From: Salinispirillum sp. LH 10-3-1
GTDB taxonomy: Bacteria > Pseudomonadota > Gammaproteobacteria > Pseudomonadales > Natronospirillaceae
Assembly (NCBI RefSeq): GCF_030643825.1
Contig: NZ_CP101717.1
Coordinates: 1,364,001 to 1,428,000, forward strand
Reading direction: 5' to 3'
Length of the DNA: 64,000 bases
The notes under the pieces were generated by a model. That model made no database searches. It saw only the letters and a list, made by a program, of their open reading frames with translations, and was not told the DNA's origin. Made by a program: the position numbers and the translations under genes. Positions 47,591-56,098 of the stretch are shown here, piece after piece; position 1 is the first letter of the stretch, and every line of letters starts with the position of its first letter.

Positions 47591-47667
47591 TGCGACGCCG
47601 TTAATTCCTAACTACGGCGTCGCAGGCTTACTCGCCGTCGCTGCACTTTATCCCGCGTGCAGCGACG
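47591..47667. repeat. Two adjacent 11-bp hairpins in the nnrU-DUF1127 gap
   Basis: Hairpin 1: TGCGACGCCGT (47591-47601) with ACGGCGTCGCA (47614-47624). Hairpin 2: CGTCGCTGCAC (47636-47646) with GTGCAGCGACG (47657-47667). Both stems are perfect. No T-tract follows, so they may act as a structural transcript end for two convergent genes. Confidence 0.8.
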
Positions 47668-47671
47668 ACCT

Positions 47672-47959
47672 CTAGGTACTTCGCGTTTGAAGCGGCGGCT
47701 CTGGTGCGTGCTCCTGCGCATTCTCTAAGGGTTTGGTCGCGTTCTTTTTGGGTAGCTGAGCCTGGGTTTGAGGGCGTGTTTGCGCGCTTGTCTCCCAGTC
47801 CTGCTCATCAATCGTACCCATGTCAAACAAACCAATATCACGCAGCAGGTGATCGCTCATAGGTGGCAGACCACGTACCTTGCCGTGTGTTTTACGATCA
47901 GCGCGCTCGCTTTGTTTCAAACGCAAAACAGCCAGAGAGTTTATAAGTAAAGTTAACAT
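47672..47959 (-). CDS. DUF1127-domain small protein
   Basis: 95 residues. The motif LPPMSDHLLRDIGL (residues 31-44) is the core of DUF1127 (YjiS-like) proteins. The basic N-terminus LRLKQSERADRKTHGKVRG precedes it. The remaining 45 residues are a low-complexity Gln/Pro/Thr-rich tail. In alphaproteobacteria some DUF1127 proteins bind RNA and affect phosphate and carbon metabolism; in gammaproteobacteria the role is unknown. GGAGG lies 9 nt before ATG but is buried in a hairpin (47969-47987). Confidence 0.82.
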   Translation of the reverse strand: MLTLLINSLAVLRLKQSERADRKTHGKVRGLPPMSDHLLRDIGLFDMGTIDEQDWETSAQTRPQTQAQLPKKNATKPLENAQEHAPEPPLQTRST

Positions 47960-47968
47960 CGAAGATTT

Positions 47969-47987
47969 CCTCCAAGTGGTTTGGAGG
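47969..47987 (-). promoter_or_regulatory. Hairpin masking the Shine-Dalgarno of the DUF1127 gene
   Basis: In the minus-strand mRNA: CCTCCAA, loop ACCAC, TTGGAGG. The 3' arm contains the ribosome-binding site GGAGG, 9 nt from ATG 47959. The 7-bp stem would block ribosome entry until opened by heat, a small RNA or a protein. Confidence 0.65.
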
Positions 47988-48162
47988 CTGCGGATGGTTC
48001 AACGCGGAAGAGAGAGGAAAATCAACCTACTGCCCATGCAGACGCACGGATCCCATGATCAGGAAAAACCTGAGACGTGGTATTTTGAAGGGTGATTTGT
48101 CGAACTCGGCAGCTGCGGTGAAGATCCGCAGCCGTGATTTACTCAATCAGTCACTGCGAATT

Positions 48163-48228
48163 TCAAGCGGCATGACACCAGCGTTTAAGCGGTGTAGCCA
48201 TTCGAAAATTGACTGTTGAGGTATTCAT
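48163..48228 (-). CDS. Possible 21-residue leader peptide
   Basis: ATG with AGGA 8-11 nt upstream opens a 21-codon frame, MNTSTVNFRMATPLKRWCHAA, ending in TGA. It lies in the leader of the DUF1127 gene on the same strand. It is listed for its RBS and position; composition alone cannot show it is translated. Confidence 0.25.
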   Translation of the reverse strand: MNTSTVNFRMATPLKRWCHAA

Positions 48229-48342
48229 AGTTTTGTCCTATTTTTCTTCGCCAGTAAGGACGAAGTAAATCCAGTCTAAACGGCTTATAAATATATCGTC
48301 AACCCTTATAATCAAAAAAATTTAAATTAACTCAATCGGCGA

Positions 48343-48849
48343 CTAGGGCGTCGTGTTTTTCAATTGAGCCCGCAACAACTCGACCACAGGTTCAAACGCT
48401 GTACGATTGGCGTCATTCAATTCCACTAAAGCCTCATGCGCGCGCAGTATCATCCGAGCTTTTTTATCCTCTGAGTGTTCACTGCTGGTGACCGCAGAGA
48501 AATCAACCGCCTGGTCGGTTGGTTGAGTAATCAATTCAAACACTTCGTCCAGACGCAAACTGACCAACTGATCGTTGATTTCCAGATGCGTAGAAAACAG
48601 CGTGGGAGCAGGTAAGTCCTGCGCCTTACAGTGGCGAGCAATACTGGCAAGCAGGCCTATGTGTGTGCTGTCCATGAAGGTGGCTTCATTGAGATCAATC
48701 ACTACTTGAGCGCAGTGCAACTGGCCCTGACGAAACAGCCGATCGATCAAGTCATCCATCGCCGTAGCGTTGGTATGGCGCAGCTCACCACGTAACTTAA
48801 AAAAGCAGGTGTCGTTATGTTGGGCAAACAAAATGTGCTCTTGGGGCAT
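48343..48849 (-). CDS. STAS-domain anti-sigma factor antagonist-like protein
   Basis: 168 residues. STAS domain (about 1-105): CFFKLRGELRHTNATAMDDLIDRLF, then AQVVIDLNEATFMDSTHIGLLASIARHC, where DST holds the predicted phosphorylation site (DSS in SpoIIAA). A helical extension of about 55 residues (110-168) is unusual for simple antagonists. I start at ATG 48849, which has GGAGAG 8 nt upstream; longer frames overlap the preceding gene. It is 14 nt downstream of the phosphatase gene, so the phosphatase probably acts on it. No anti-sigma kinase of the RsbW type is adjacent. Confidence 0.85.
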   Translation of the reverse strand: MPQEHILFAQHNDTCFFKLRGELRHTNATAMDDLIDRLFRQGQLHCAQVVIDLNEATFMDSTHIGLLASIARHCKAQDLPAPTLFSTHLEINDQLVSLRLDEVFELITQPTDQAVDFSAVTSSEHSEDKKARMILRAHEALVELNDANRTAFEPVVELLRAQLKNTTP

Positions 48850-48863
48850 GATTGACTCTCCGT

Positions 48864-50183
48864 TCATTGCGCGCTCCGACGTTCCAGCTTGAGCAGGGTG
48901 AGGTCGTCGGGCATAGCCGGGCGTGAGGGTAGGTCTAAGGCCTCGATGATTTGGTCCACCGTTGCATCTGGCGTACAAAGTTGTTCGCTGAGGTAAGCTA
49001 ACTTGGCGTCGTTAGTGGGTTCGTCGAGTAAGTCCATAATGCCGTCTGAGAACAGAAAAAGGCAGAAATCGTCGGGCAGTGACATCTGGTGGTTTTGATA
49101 GGTGGCGAAGTCGAACATGCCCGCAGGCGTGCTTTTCAGTTCCAGATACTCCGCTGGACGACTCGGATAGCGCAGCAAGGGCCACGGATAGGCACCTGCG
49201 TTTGAGTACGTCAGCTCATGCGTACGAATGTCCAGCACCCCGTAAAACAGGGCGATGTACTTGGTCATGTTCTCGCGCAGTAATTCAGCATTCAGTGCCG
49301 ATAGCACTTCGGCCGGATTTTCAATGCTGCCCGTGCCTTCACGAAGATAAGTATCTAAACAAGTGCTCATAAAGCGTTTCAGATAGACGGTCACAAACGC
49401 CGAGGCAACGCCATGGCCGGACACATCGGCGATGTAAAAGGCGACCCGGTCGGCATCAATCACAAAGTAATCGAGAAAATCACCGCTCATAAACTCTGAC
49501 GGCTTAAGTTTGTGTGAAAAGCAGTATTCACCAAATCTTTGCTCGCGCGGTGGCAGTAACTTGAATTGCACGCGCTTACCGGCTCGCTCACCTTCTTCCA
49601 GCTCGGTAAGCGAGGCTTGCAGTTTGTCGTGTGCAGCTTGAAGTTCTTGCGTCCGCTCCGCAACCTGAGCCTCGAGGTTGCTGTTGAGTACGTCAAGGTC
49701 CTTAATGGCGATGTAAGAGCGCAGCGCCGACACCACACTGGTGATCAAGCGCTGCGCCGTCATCTCCGTTTTTGACCGGTAGTCGTTGATGTCGTATTGC
49801 AGCACCACCCTCTGTTCCGGAGCCTGACCAGGTTGCCCGGTGCGCAAAATAATTCGAATGAGCTTGTTGCCAATGGTATCGCGAATGTGGCGTGCGAGGT
49901 TCAAACCGGCGTCTTCCGATTCCATTACCACATCCAGCAGTATCAGCGCGATATCGTCTTGTTGCTCCAACACAGCACGGGCTTCGGAGCCGCTGTAGGC
50001 GCTATAAAATTCTGCCCGATGGTTCTGAAAGCGAAATTCACGCAACGCCATACGGGTGACTTGGTGCACTTCCGGTTCATCGTCCACAATGAGAATTTTC
50101 CAGACGTGGAGGCCGTCGTCGCTTGGATTTTCCTCGGCGAATTGCAGCGCATCGTCGTTGGTCTGTGGCTGCGAGCTGGTCAT
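48864..50183 (-). CDS. Response regulator with PP2C-like (SpoIIE/RsbU) phosphatase domain
   Basis: 439 residues. Receiver domain (about 29-155) with DDE pocket ILIVDDEPEVHQ, phospho-acceptor in LILLDVVMESEDAG and the long IILRTGQPGQAPEQRVVLQYDINDYRSKTE form seen in DUF3369-type regulators. A coiled coil (about 170-205) follows, then a PP2C-like phosphatase (about 205-430) with metal ligands in SGDFLDYF, ADVSGHGVASAF and LFSDGIMDLL. Probably dephosphorylates the STAS protein downstream when its receiver is phosphorylated. Resembles HsbR/RsbU systems. Confidence 0.9.
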   Translation of the reverse strand: MTSSQPQTNDDALQFAEENPSDDGLHVWKILIVDDEPEVHQVTRMALREFRFQNHRAEFYSAYSGSEARAVLEQQDDIALILLDVVMESEDAGLNLARHIRDTIGNKLIRIILRTGQPGQAPEQRVVLQYDINDYRSKTEMTAQRLITSVVSALRSYIAIKDLDVLNSNLEAQVAERTQELQAAHDKLQASLTELEEGERAGKRVQFKLLPPREQRFGEYCFSHKLKPSEFMSGDFLDYFVIDADRVAFYIADVSGHGVASAFVTVYLKRFMSTCLDTYLREGTGSIENPAEVLSALNAELLRENMTKYIALFYGVLDIRTHELTYSNAGAYPWPLLRYPSRPAEYLELKSTPAGMFDFATYQNHQMSLPDDFCLFLFSDGIMDLLDEPTNDAKLAYLSEQLCTPDATVDQIIEALDLPSRPAMPDDLTLLKLERRSAQ

Positions 50184-50299
50184 CCTATTCTCCTAGTTCA
50201 CTGAACAATGCGTGGAACTTAGATGCCCCTAAGATAAACATAGTCAGGGTAGGGGGGAACTGCAACGTTGTTCAGCCACACTTAGTATTCAACGTCTTA

Positions 50300-52135
50300 C
50301 TAGGTACCGGCGCTTAGACCACGAGGGTTACGCGGGTAAAACTTGTCGGGCAATCGATCCAACAGGGCGAATTTCCGAGTGTTCTTATACGGCATCTTCA
50401 TAAAGCCAGACACCCCAAGCCCGGTGATCAGCGGCACCGCCTGAATAATGCGGTCTAGCGCCTCGGTAAAATCTTGCTGGCGTGTTTCATCCAGCAATAC
50501 GTAATAGTTGTGAATCTTCAGGTGCGTCGGCAGCGACTCGAAGATGATCAACCCGGTGTGTCGAATGTCATTCAACAAGGCGATTTCGCGCATGATCTCT
50601 TCGGGCAGGCTGAGAAACTCATCGGGGTCTTGGCCGTCTTCAAAGTAAGAGTGATTGCGGCTTTTGTCCTCGCTCAGGGGCGCGGCGTGCACGTCGAATG
50701 GAATGCGCATGTCGGCGGGCGGAATAAAAGGCTCCGACTCAGAGGCACGGTCAATGTGCTGGGTGATCTTGGCATTGAACATACAGCACTTAAATACCCC
50801 TTCACGCTTGATCGCCCGGGCGAGCGTGACGATGTTGTTGACCGCTGTCACAAAGGATTTCTTCAGACTGACATCGTGCATGTTCATACTGGAATCAATG
50901 AACACCTCGTCGCCTTCCCAGCGCACCGCCAAGCCGCCCAGTACGGGATACTTGCCTAAACGGCTGATCGCGGCCAGAAACGCCCGCTCGGTGTGTCCCA
51001 TGCCGTGCATAAAATTCTTGTAGTACTTCTCCAACTCCACGTCGTCCACCTCGGCCATCAGATAGTGGTCGAGATTACCGGCGCGCAGAAAGCTCTTGCG
51101 TGAGCTGTACACCACCGACTCGATATCCGGCACATCATCGAAAGCCCACACTGGAATCTGCGGTTTTTCGTCTTCCTGCGGTAAGTCCACCATCACGATA
51201 TGGCGCATGTGCGGCATGCGACGCAACAAATAGTCGCCGGCTTTGCGGCGCTCTTGGTCGTTACCGGCCAGCAAAGTTTGTAAGGTCACGGCGAACTCTT
51301 GGGGCAGGCCTAACGAAGTGACTGGAATAGCGTCATAGCCATAGCGGCAGCTTTGTCCTGAGGCGAGGGCATAAAGCGTACCGGCAGCACCTTGCTCATC
51401 GAAGCGTGGTGAGCTGAGGCCACCGTTCAGTTGGTCTTCGCCGATGAAATACACGTCGCCCAATTTGGCGTTGGTGCTGTTCATATCTTCGCTCATCAGG
51501 CTGAACTGGTTGCGCCCGACCGGTTGGCCGTTGGCATCGGTCTGCGCGAACACGCTGGAACCCCAGTCGATCAGCTTGATGGTTTCGGTTTGTGGATCAA
51601 AAACGATATTGGACGGCTTGATGTCGCCATGCACGATGGGGCTTTCTGCACCTTCGTGTTGAAACTCGCGCAGGGCGAGCAGAACGTCGATTAACTGCGC
51701 TGCAATCTTTATCACCAAACGCGGCGACAGCTTGCCATAGCGCACTGAAAAGGCTTCGAGGTCCATGCCGCGCGCCCGTTCCATCATTAGCACCGACTGG
51801 CGTGAAATCTTGGTGTATTCGCTGACCTCGGGGATTTGCGGATGGACGACCTGGCTTTGCATCCAGGCTTCGTCTTCCAGGCGGTCTTGAATGTGTTGCG
51901 GCAGGTTGATGCGGGAGAACTTGAACACGTAGTCGGTGTCGTCGGTGGAGCGTCCACCAAACACAAACCCGTAAGCGCCCTTGCCGATGAACTCGATGTG
52001 ACTGAAACCCAGCTGGCGTAACTGCGCCATACACAACTGCACCCAGTCTTTTATCTTTTGAGCGTCTTGGTGGCTCATCAGATAAATGGACTGTTCTTCG
52101 TTGATGTAGAACTGCTGCAACACCGGTTGGGTCAT
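50300..52135 (-). CDS. Serine/threonine protein kinase-like protein with novel C-terminal domain
   Basis: 611 residues. Kinase domain at about 40-310: glycine loop IGKGAYGFVFGG, lysine in YVFKFSR, catalytic loop VHGDIKPSNIVFD and metal motif as DWGSS in place of DFG. The C-terminal 290 residues (from about 320) match no family I know; they include LGGLAVRWEGDEVFIDSSMNMHDVSLKKSFVTAVNNIVTLARAI and end with a basic stretch. It precedes the phosphatase-STAS pair on the same strand with a 116-nt gap, so it may phosphorylate the STAS protein or the phosphatase. Confidence 0.82.
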   Translation of the reverse strand: MTQPVLQQFYINEEQSIYLMSHQDAQKIKDWVQLCMAQLRQLGFSHIEFIGKGAYGFVFGGRSTDDTDYVFKFSRINLPQHIQDRLEDEAWMQSQVVHPQIPEVSEYTKISRQSVLMMERARGMDLEAFSVRYGKLSPRLVIKIAAQLIDVLLALREFQHEGAESPIVHGDIKPSNIVFDPQTETIKLIDWGSSVFAQTDANGQPVGRNQFSLMSEDMNSTNAKLGDVYFIGEDQLNGGLSSPRFDEQGAAGTLYALASGQSCRYGYDAIPVTSLGLPQEFAVTLQTLLAGNDQERRKAGDYLLRRMPHMRHIVMVDLPQEDEKPQIPVWAFDDVPDIESVVYSSRKSFLRAGNLDHYLMAEVDDVELEKYYKNFMHGMGHTERAFLAAISRLGKYPVLGGLAVRWEGDEVFIDSSMNMHDVSLKKSFVTAVNNIVTLARAIKREGVFKCCMFNAKITQHIDRASESEPFIPPADMRIPFDVHAAPLSEDKSRNHSYFEDGQDPDEFLSLPEEIMREIALLNDIRHTGLIIFESLPTHLKIHNYYVLLDETRQQDFTEALDRIIQAVPLITGLGVSGFMKMPYKNTRKFALLDRLPDKFYPRNPRGLSAGT

Positions 52136-52177
52136 TAGGTTTTCGTTTGAATTTCAACGTTTGATGGTTGTGTTGGC

Positions 52178-52280
52178 GTAGGAGGCCAGCCCTCTGGCCG
52201 AATCTTCGCGCAGAGGGCTGCGCTCCTACGTCCTTATCTTCGCGCATGCGGTGCCCTGCGGGTGTAAAAACCCGCCCTAC
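52178..52280. repeat. REP cluster between the kinase and bkdC genes
   Basis: Family A direct unit (52178-52202), family A inverted unit (52205-52229), and an inverted family B unit (52258-52280). The last starts 4 nt after the bkdC stop codon on the minus strand. Confidence 0.9.
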
Positions 52281-52284
52281 GGGA

Positions 52285-53538
52285 CTACCGCAAATCCGCC
52301 ATCATACTCGCGGGCTCTTCCAAATACACTTTCCACTGGTTGCAAAAACGCGCAATGGTACCGCCATCAATCACGCGGTGGTCGCCGGACCAACTGACTT
52401 GCATGATCTTGCGCGCCGTCACTGAACCATCGGCGGCGAAACGCGGCAACGACTGCACTCGCCCTAACGCCACAATGGCCACTTCGGGTTTGTTGATGAT
52501 CGGCGTGGCCACCGTGCCACCCAAGGCACCGATGTTGGAGATACTGATGGTGCCCGACTTCATATCGCCGGGTGCCACGCGGCCCGCGCGGGCGGCGTCG
52601 GTTAGGCGATTCACCTCACGTGCGACGTCCTTCAATGTCAGGTTTTGTACGCCTTTCACATTGGGCACCAGAAGGCCCATTGGGGTGTCTGCCGCCATAC
52701 CGATATTGATGTCGGCCAAGTACGTCAGCTCCGTACAATCGCTATTCACTCGGCTGTTCAAAACCGGGTAGTGCTGAATCGCCAGCGCCATGGCTTTCAT
52801 GATGAATGGCATCATACTCAACTTGATGCCATCCGCAGCGAACGACTCTTTTAGGCGCGCGCGCAGGGCGTCCAGCTCGGTCACGTCGATTTCATCCACA
52901 TAGGTGAAGTGCGGAATGGTCGAGGCTGAATCCATCATCTGCTTGGCCATGGCCGCTTTGATGCCCTTAATAGGCTCGGTGCGGTCGGTGGCCGACGGTT
53001 GCCAACTAACGGTTGAAGCAGGCTGTTTAGGATGCGGCGATGCGTCCGTCGACCCATTCACCACAGGCAAGAGGTCTTCTTTCAGCACTCGACCGTCTTT
53101 ACCAGAGCCCTGCACCTGAGCCAAATCCAAGTTGTGCTCACGGGCAATGCGGCGCACCGCCGGGCTGGCGAGGGTTTTATGGCCGCGCAGCAGTGATGGC
53201 GCGGAGTTCTGGCTCGGTTCATTAGACTGAGTCGTTTGCGGTGTCGGTGCGGCTGCGGTCGGCGCTGGTTGGTCGGTTGTGCCTGCCGCGCTGTTATCAC
53301 TGGCAATCTCAATTTCAAACAGCGGCTCGTGTACCTTGGCAATGTCGCCTTTCTGGCAATAAAGCTTGCTGACGGTGCCGGTGTGCATGGCGGTGATTTC
53401 CACCAACGCCTTGTCGGTCATCACGTCGGCAACAGGCTGGTCTTCCTGAATGTGTTCGCCTTCGGCCACATGCCATTCCACCAACTCGCATTCCACGATG
53501 CCTTCGCCGATGTCGGGCAGAATAAAATCAATTTTCAT
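52285..53538 (-). CDS. bkdC: Branched-chain keto acid dehydrogenase E2
   Basis: 417 residues: one lipoyl domain (1-80; lysine in VMTDKALVEITAMHTG), a Pro/Ala/Thr-rich linker, a peripheral subunit-binding domain (about 120-155; ASPAVRRIAREHNLDLAQVQGSGKDGRVLKEDL) and the acyltransferase core with catalytic His in VSWSGDHRVIDGGTIARF. It transfers the branched acyl group to CoA. Last gene of the bkd operon here; the E3 gene lpdV that follows in Pseudomonas is absent, so a shared lipoamide dehydrogenase must be used. Confidence 0.94.
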   Translation of the reverse strand: MKIDFILPDIGEGIVECELVEWHVAEGEHIQEDQPVADVMTDKALVEITAMHTGTVSKLYCQKGDIAKVHEPLFEIEIASDNSAAGTTDQPAPTAAAPTPQTTQSNEPSQNSAPSLLRGHKTLASPAVRRIAREHNLDLAQVQGSGKDGRVLKEDLLPVVNGSTDASPHPKQPASTVSWQPSATDRTEPIKGIKAAMAKQMMDSASTIPHFTYVDEIDVTELDALRARLKESFAADGIKLSMMPFIMKAMALAIQHYPVLNSRVNSDCTELTYLADINIGMAADTPMGLLVPNVKGVQNLTLKDVAREVNRLTDAARAGRVAPGDMKSGTISISNIGALGGTVATPIINKPEVAIVALGRVQSLPRFAADGSVTARKIMQVSWSGDHRVIDGGTIARFCNQWKVYLEEPASMMADLR

Positions 53539-53568
53539 AGCGTTTCGTGCTCCACAAAATTCGGCTGA

Positions 53569-54546
53569 TCAATAAGCGAGACTGGCCTTAATGGCCTCAT
53601 ACGTCTTCAGGTGATCGGGCATGTACTCTTTTTCCAGCGCGAGCGGGAAGGGAGTATCCATGCCGGTTACGCGCACTATGGGCGACTCCAAATAGAGGAA
53701 GCAGCTCTCTTGAATGGACGCCGCGATTTCCGCGCCAAATCCGCTGGTACGCGGCGCTTCATGGTTGATCAACAAGCGGCCGGTTTTCCTTACGGATTCG
53801 GCCACGGTGTCACGATCCCATGGCAGCAGGGTACGCAGGTCGATGATCTCGCAAGACACACCATCGTTTGCTGCCATGTCGGCCGCTTTCTCAATGGCTT
53901 CCATCTGCGCGCCCCATGCCAGCAGAGTAATGTCGGTGCCTTCGCGCACAACTTCTGCCTTGCCGAGAGGTAGCTCATAGTCGGTGTCGGGCACTTCCCC
54001 TACCGAAGCGCGATAGAGCTTTTTCGGCTCGAAAAACAACACCGGGTTGTCATCACGAATCGACGCCAACAGCAGGCCCTTAGCTTGCTCGGGGTTACGC
54101 GGCACCACCACTTTCAAGCCGGGCGTGTGCGTGAAATAGGCTTCAGGCGACTGCGAATGGTAGTGACCGCCATTGATACCACCGCCGTAAGGCGTGCGAA
54201 TGGTCAAACTGCCGACATTGAATTCGTTACCGGAGCGGTAACGGAACTTCGCGGTCTCATTCACGATCTGGTCAAAAGCGGGGAAGATGTAATCCGCGAA
54301 TTGGATCTCGGCAATCGCTGTCATACCTTGTGATGCCAAACCATTAGCGAAACCAATAATGCCTTGCTCGGTCAGCGGAGTATTGAAACAGCGCGCCCGC
54401 CCGTGTTTTTCCTGCAGGTGGCTGGTGGCGCGAAAAACCCCACCAAAGTGGCCCACGTCTTCGCCAAAACACACGGCTTTTTCGTCTGCACTCATCGCGG
54501 TATCGAGGGCGTTATTGATCGCCTGCAATAGATTCATCTTACTCAT
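53569..54546 (-). CDS. bkdA2: Branched-chain keto acid dehydrogenase E1 beta
   Basis: 325 residues of the transketolase-like beta fold. [41 protein letters not shown] and [27 protein letters not shown] are the ThDP-facing and subunit-contact blocks. I start at ATG 54546 (MSKMNLLQ): GGAGG lies 8 nt upstream and it overlaps the bkdA1 stop by 8 nt (ATGAGTAA). The longer frame, starting 57 nt earlier, lies inside bkdA1. Confidence 0.95.
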   Translation of the reverse strand: MSKMNLLQAINNALDTAMSADEKAVCFGEDVGHFGGVFRATSHLQEKHGRARCFNTPLTEQGIIGFANGLASQGMTAIAEIQFADYIFPAFDQIVNETAKFRYRSGNEFNVGSLTIRTPYGGGINGGHYHSQSPEAYFTHTPGLKVVVPRNPEQAKGLLLASIRDDNPVLFFEPKKLYRASVGEVPDTDYELPLGKAEVVREGTDITLLAWGAQMEAIEKAADMAANDGVSCEIIDLRTLLPWDRDTVAESVRKTGRLLINHEAPRTSGFGAEIAASIQESCFLYLESPIVRVTGMDTPFPLALEKEYMPDHLKTYEAIKASLAY

Positions 54547-55729
54547 CGGCAAACCTCCACGATGACTTCTTGTACTGATCAGGGTATTTGCGAATGTGTG
54601 CACGCAAGGCGGCTTCTTGCTCTTGCAGGTGCCAAGGTATTTCGCTGTATACGTCAGTAAACAAGTCTTCCAGCGGTGGGGCAGGGATCTTTTCCGCCAC
54701 TTTCATGGCGTCGACCACCGCTTTGCGATGGGCTTCTTTGGTGGCGGTGTCTTTTTCTTCGTCCCACCAGCCTTTTTTCATCAGGTAGTTTTTCATGCGC
54801 AGCACCGGGCATTTGGCACGCCAGGTATCCTCTTCCGATTTGCTGCGGTAACCGCTGGGGTCATCGGAGCTGGAATGCGCACCCAAACGGTAGGTCATGG
54901 CTTCAATCAACACCGGTTGGTTTTGTTCCACCGCCAGCTTGCGGGCTTCTTGCGTTGCCAACAACACGGCCAGCACGTCGTTGCCGTCGACGCGAATGGT
55001 CTTGATGCCATAGGCCGGACCACGTGGAGCGATGCCATCACCGGCGAACTGTTCATGCGCGGGTGTGGAAATGGCGTAACCGTTGTTGCGACAGAAGAAG
55101 ATGGCCGGTACTTTTAATACGCCCGCCATGTTCAGTGCTGCGTGAAAATCGCCTTCCGAAGCAGCGCCTTCGCCAAAATAGCAGATCACGCAGTTCTTCT
55201 TGCCTTGCGCTTTGAACCCATAGGCATAGCCAGCAGCTTGCGGCAGCTGTGTACCCAAGGGGGAGGAAATGGTCATGTAATGCAGGTCGTGCGAGCCGTA
55301 GTGGATCGGCATCTGGCGGCCTTTGCCCAAGTCTTTCTCGTTGGAAAAGATCTGGTTCATAAACTGTTCGGGGGTGAAACCTCGAAACCGCAGCGCCCCC
55401 TGCTCACGATACTGCGCCATGATCATATCTTCTTGATCCAAGGCGGCAGCGCTGCCAATGTCGGTCGCTTCCTCACCGGTTTCGGTCAAATAGAAGCTGA
55501 TGCGGCCTTGCCGTTGCGCCGCCAACATGCGCTCGTCCAGCGCGCGCACGAACAGGAACGTGTCGTAGATTTTTAACGCCAGCGCCTTGTTGATCTTCGG
55601 CAATTTGGCATCCGGGTAGATGTCGCCATCCTGCTGCAATACGCGCAGCGTCGGGATGGTCAGGTCGCTGCCGTCGATAAATACCGGCTTATGCACGATG
55701 CGGGCATCGGTTTGTCGTTTGTCACTCAT
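54539..55729 (-). CDS. bkdA1: Branched-chain keto acid dehydrogenase E1 alpha
   Basis: 396 residues. The ThDP motif runs from [31 protein letters not shown] to GYAISTP. The phosphorylation-loop equivalent is [59 protein letters not shown] and the longer N-terminus distinguish it from pyruvate dehydrogenase alpha. It decarboxylates the keto acids of leucine, isoleucine and valine. First gene of the operon; control region of 369 bp upstream. Confidence 0.95.
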   Translation of the reverse strand: MSDKRQTDARIVHKPVFIDGSDLTIPTLRVLQQDGDIYPDAKLPKINKALALKIYDTFLFVRALDERMLAAQRQGRISFYLTETGEEATDIGSAAALDQEDMIMAQYREQGALRFRGFTPEQFMNQIFSNEKDLGKGRQMPIHYGSHDLHYMTISSPLGTQLPQAAGYAYGFKAQGKKNCVICYFGEGAASEGDFHAALNMAGVLKVPAIFFCRNNGYAISTPAHEQFAGDGIAPRGPAYGIKTIRVDGNDVLAVLLATQEARKLAVEQNQPVLIEAMTYRLGAHSSSDDPSGYRSKSEEDTWRAKCPVLRMKNYLMKKGWWDEEKDTATKEAHRKAVVDAMKVAEKIPAPPLEDLFTDVYSEIPWHLQEQEAALRAHIRKYPDQYKKSSWRFADE

Positions 55730-56098
55730 AAGCTACCTTCTTGTTGTTGTCGCTACACTACCGATTTTGTCAGCAGCGCACTTTCTTGCGCGGCGGGGTC
55801 ACCACCGACACAGACATTGGTTTCACTCAGTAACATTAGCTGAGGATGGGCCGCTTGTCCCGATCCGCAGTTTACGTAAAGGTTAGCTTATGAGGTAAGA
55901 TTGTGCTCGTTTTTTCGCGGTACGCTTGTCTGGCTTGCGGGCAAAACTGGAATCATTTCTGAACACTTCAAGTTTTGCTCAGCCTAACAGGCGGTGCATC
56001 GCAATATTGTTATTTATCGTTAAACTTATACCGATGATTGCCGCTATCAGCTATAACAGCTACTAGAATAATAACACCGAGGCCGAATTCAGAGTTGT
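55730..56098. other. Divergent control region between bkdA1 and the EAL gene
   Basis: 369 bp with no credible gene. A perfect 10-bp palindrome TTTACGTAAA (55871-55880) shares TTTACG/CGTAAA half-sites with the putative LiuR operator at 37957. No Lrp or BkdR gene is adjacent. A firm promoter could not be assigned for either gene. Confidence 0.5.

Larger units (their letters stand above)
47960..48342. other. 383-bp leader/intergenic region upstream of the DUF1127 gene
   Basis: Contains the SD-masking hairpin, a second hairpin GCTGCGG-TGAAGAT-CCGCAGC (48112-48132) and, on the minus strand, a possible 21-codon reading frame at 48163-48228. AT-rich at its right end (48280-48335), where a promoter for leftward transcription is likely, but I could not settle on one. 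Confidence 0.5.

Noticed and set aside
55871-55880. TTTACGTAAA upstream of bkdA1 as a firm LiuR operator
   Set aside because: Ten bases of a simple palindrome without the CAAA-spaced arrangement at 37957. Kept only as a possibility in the control-region entry.
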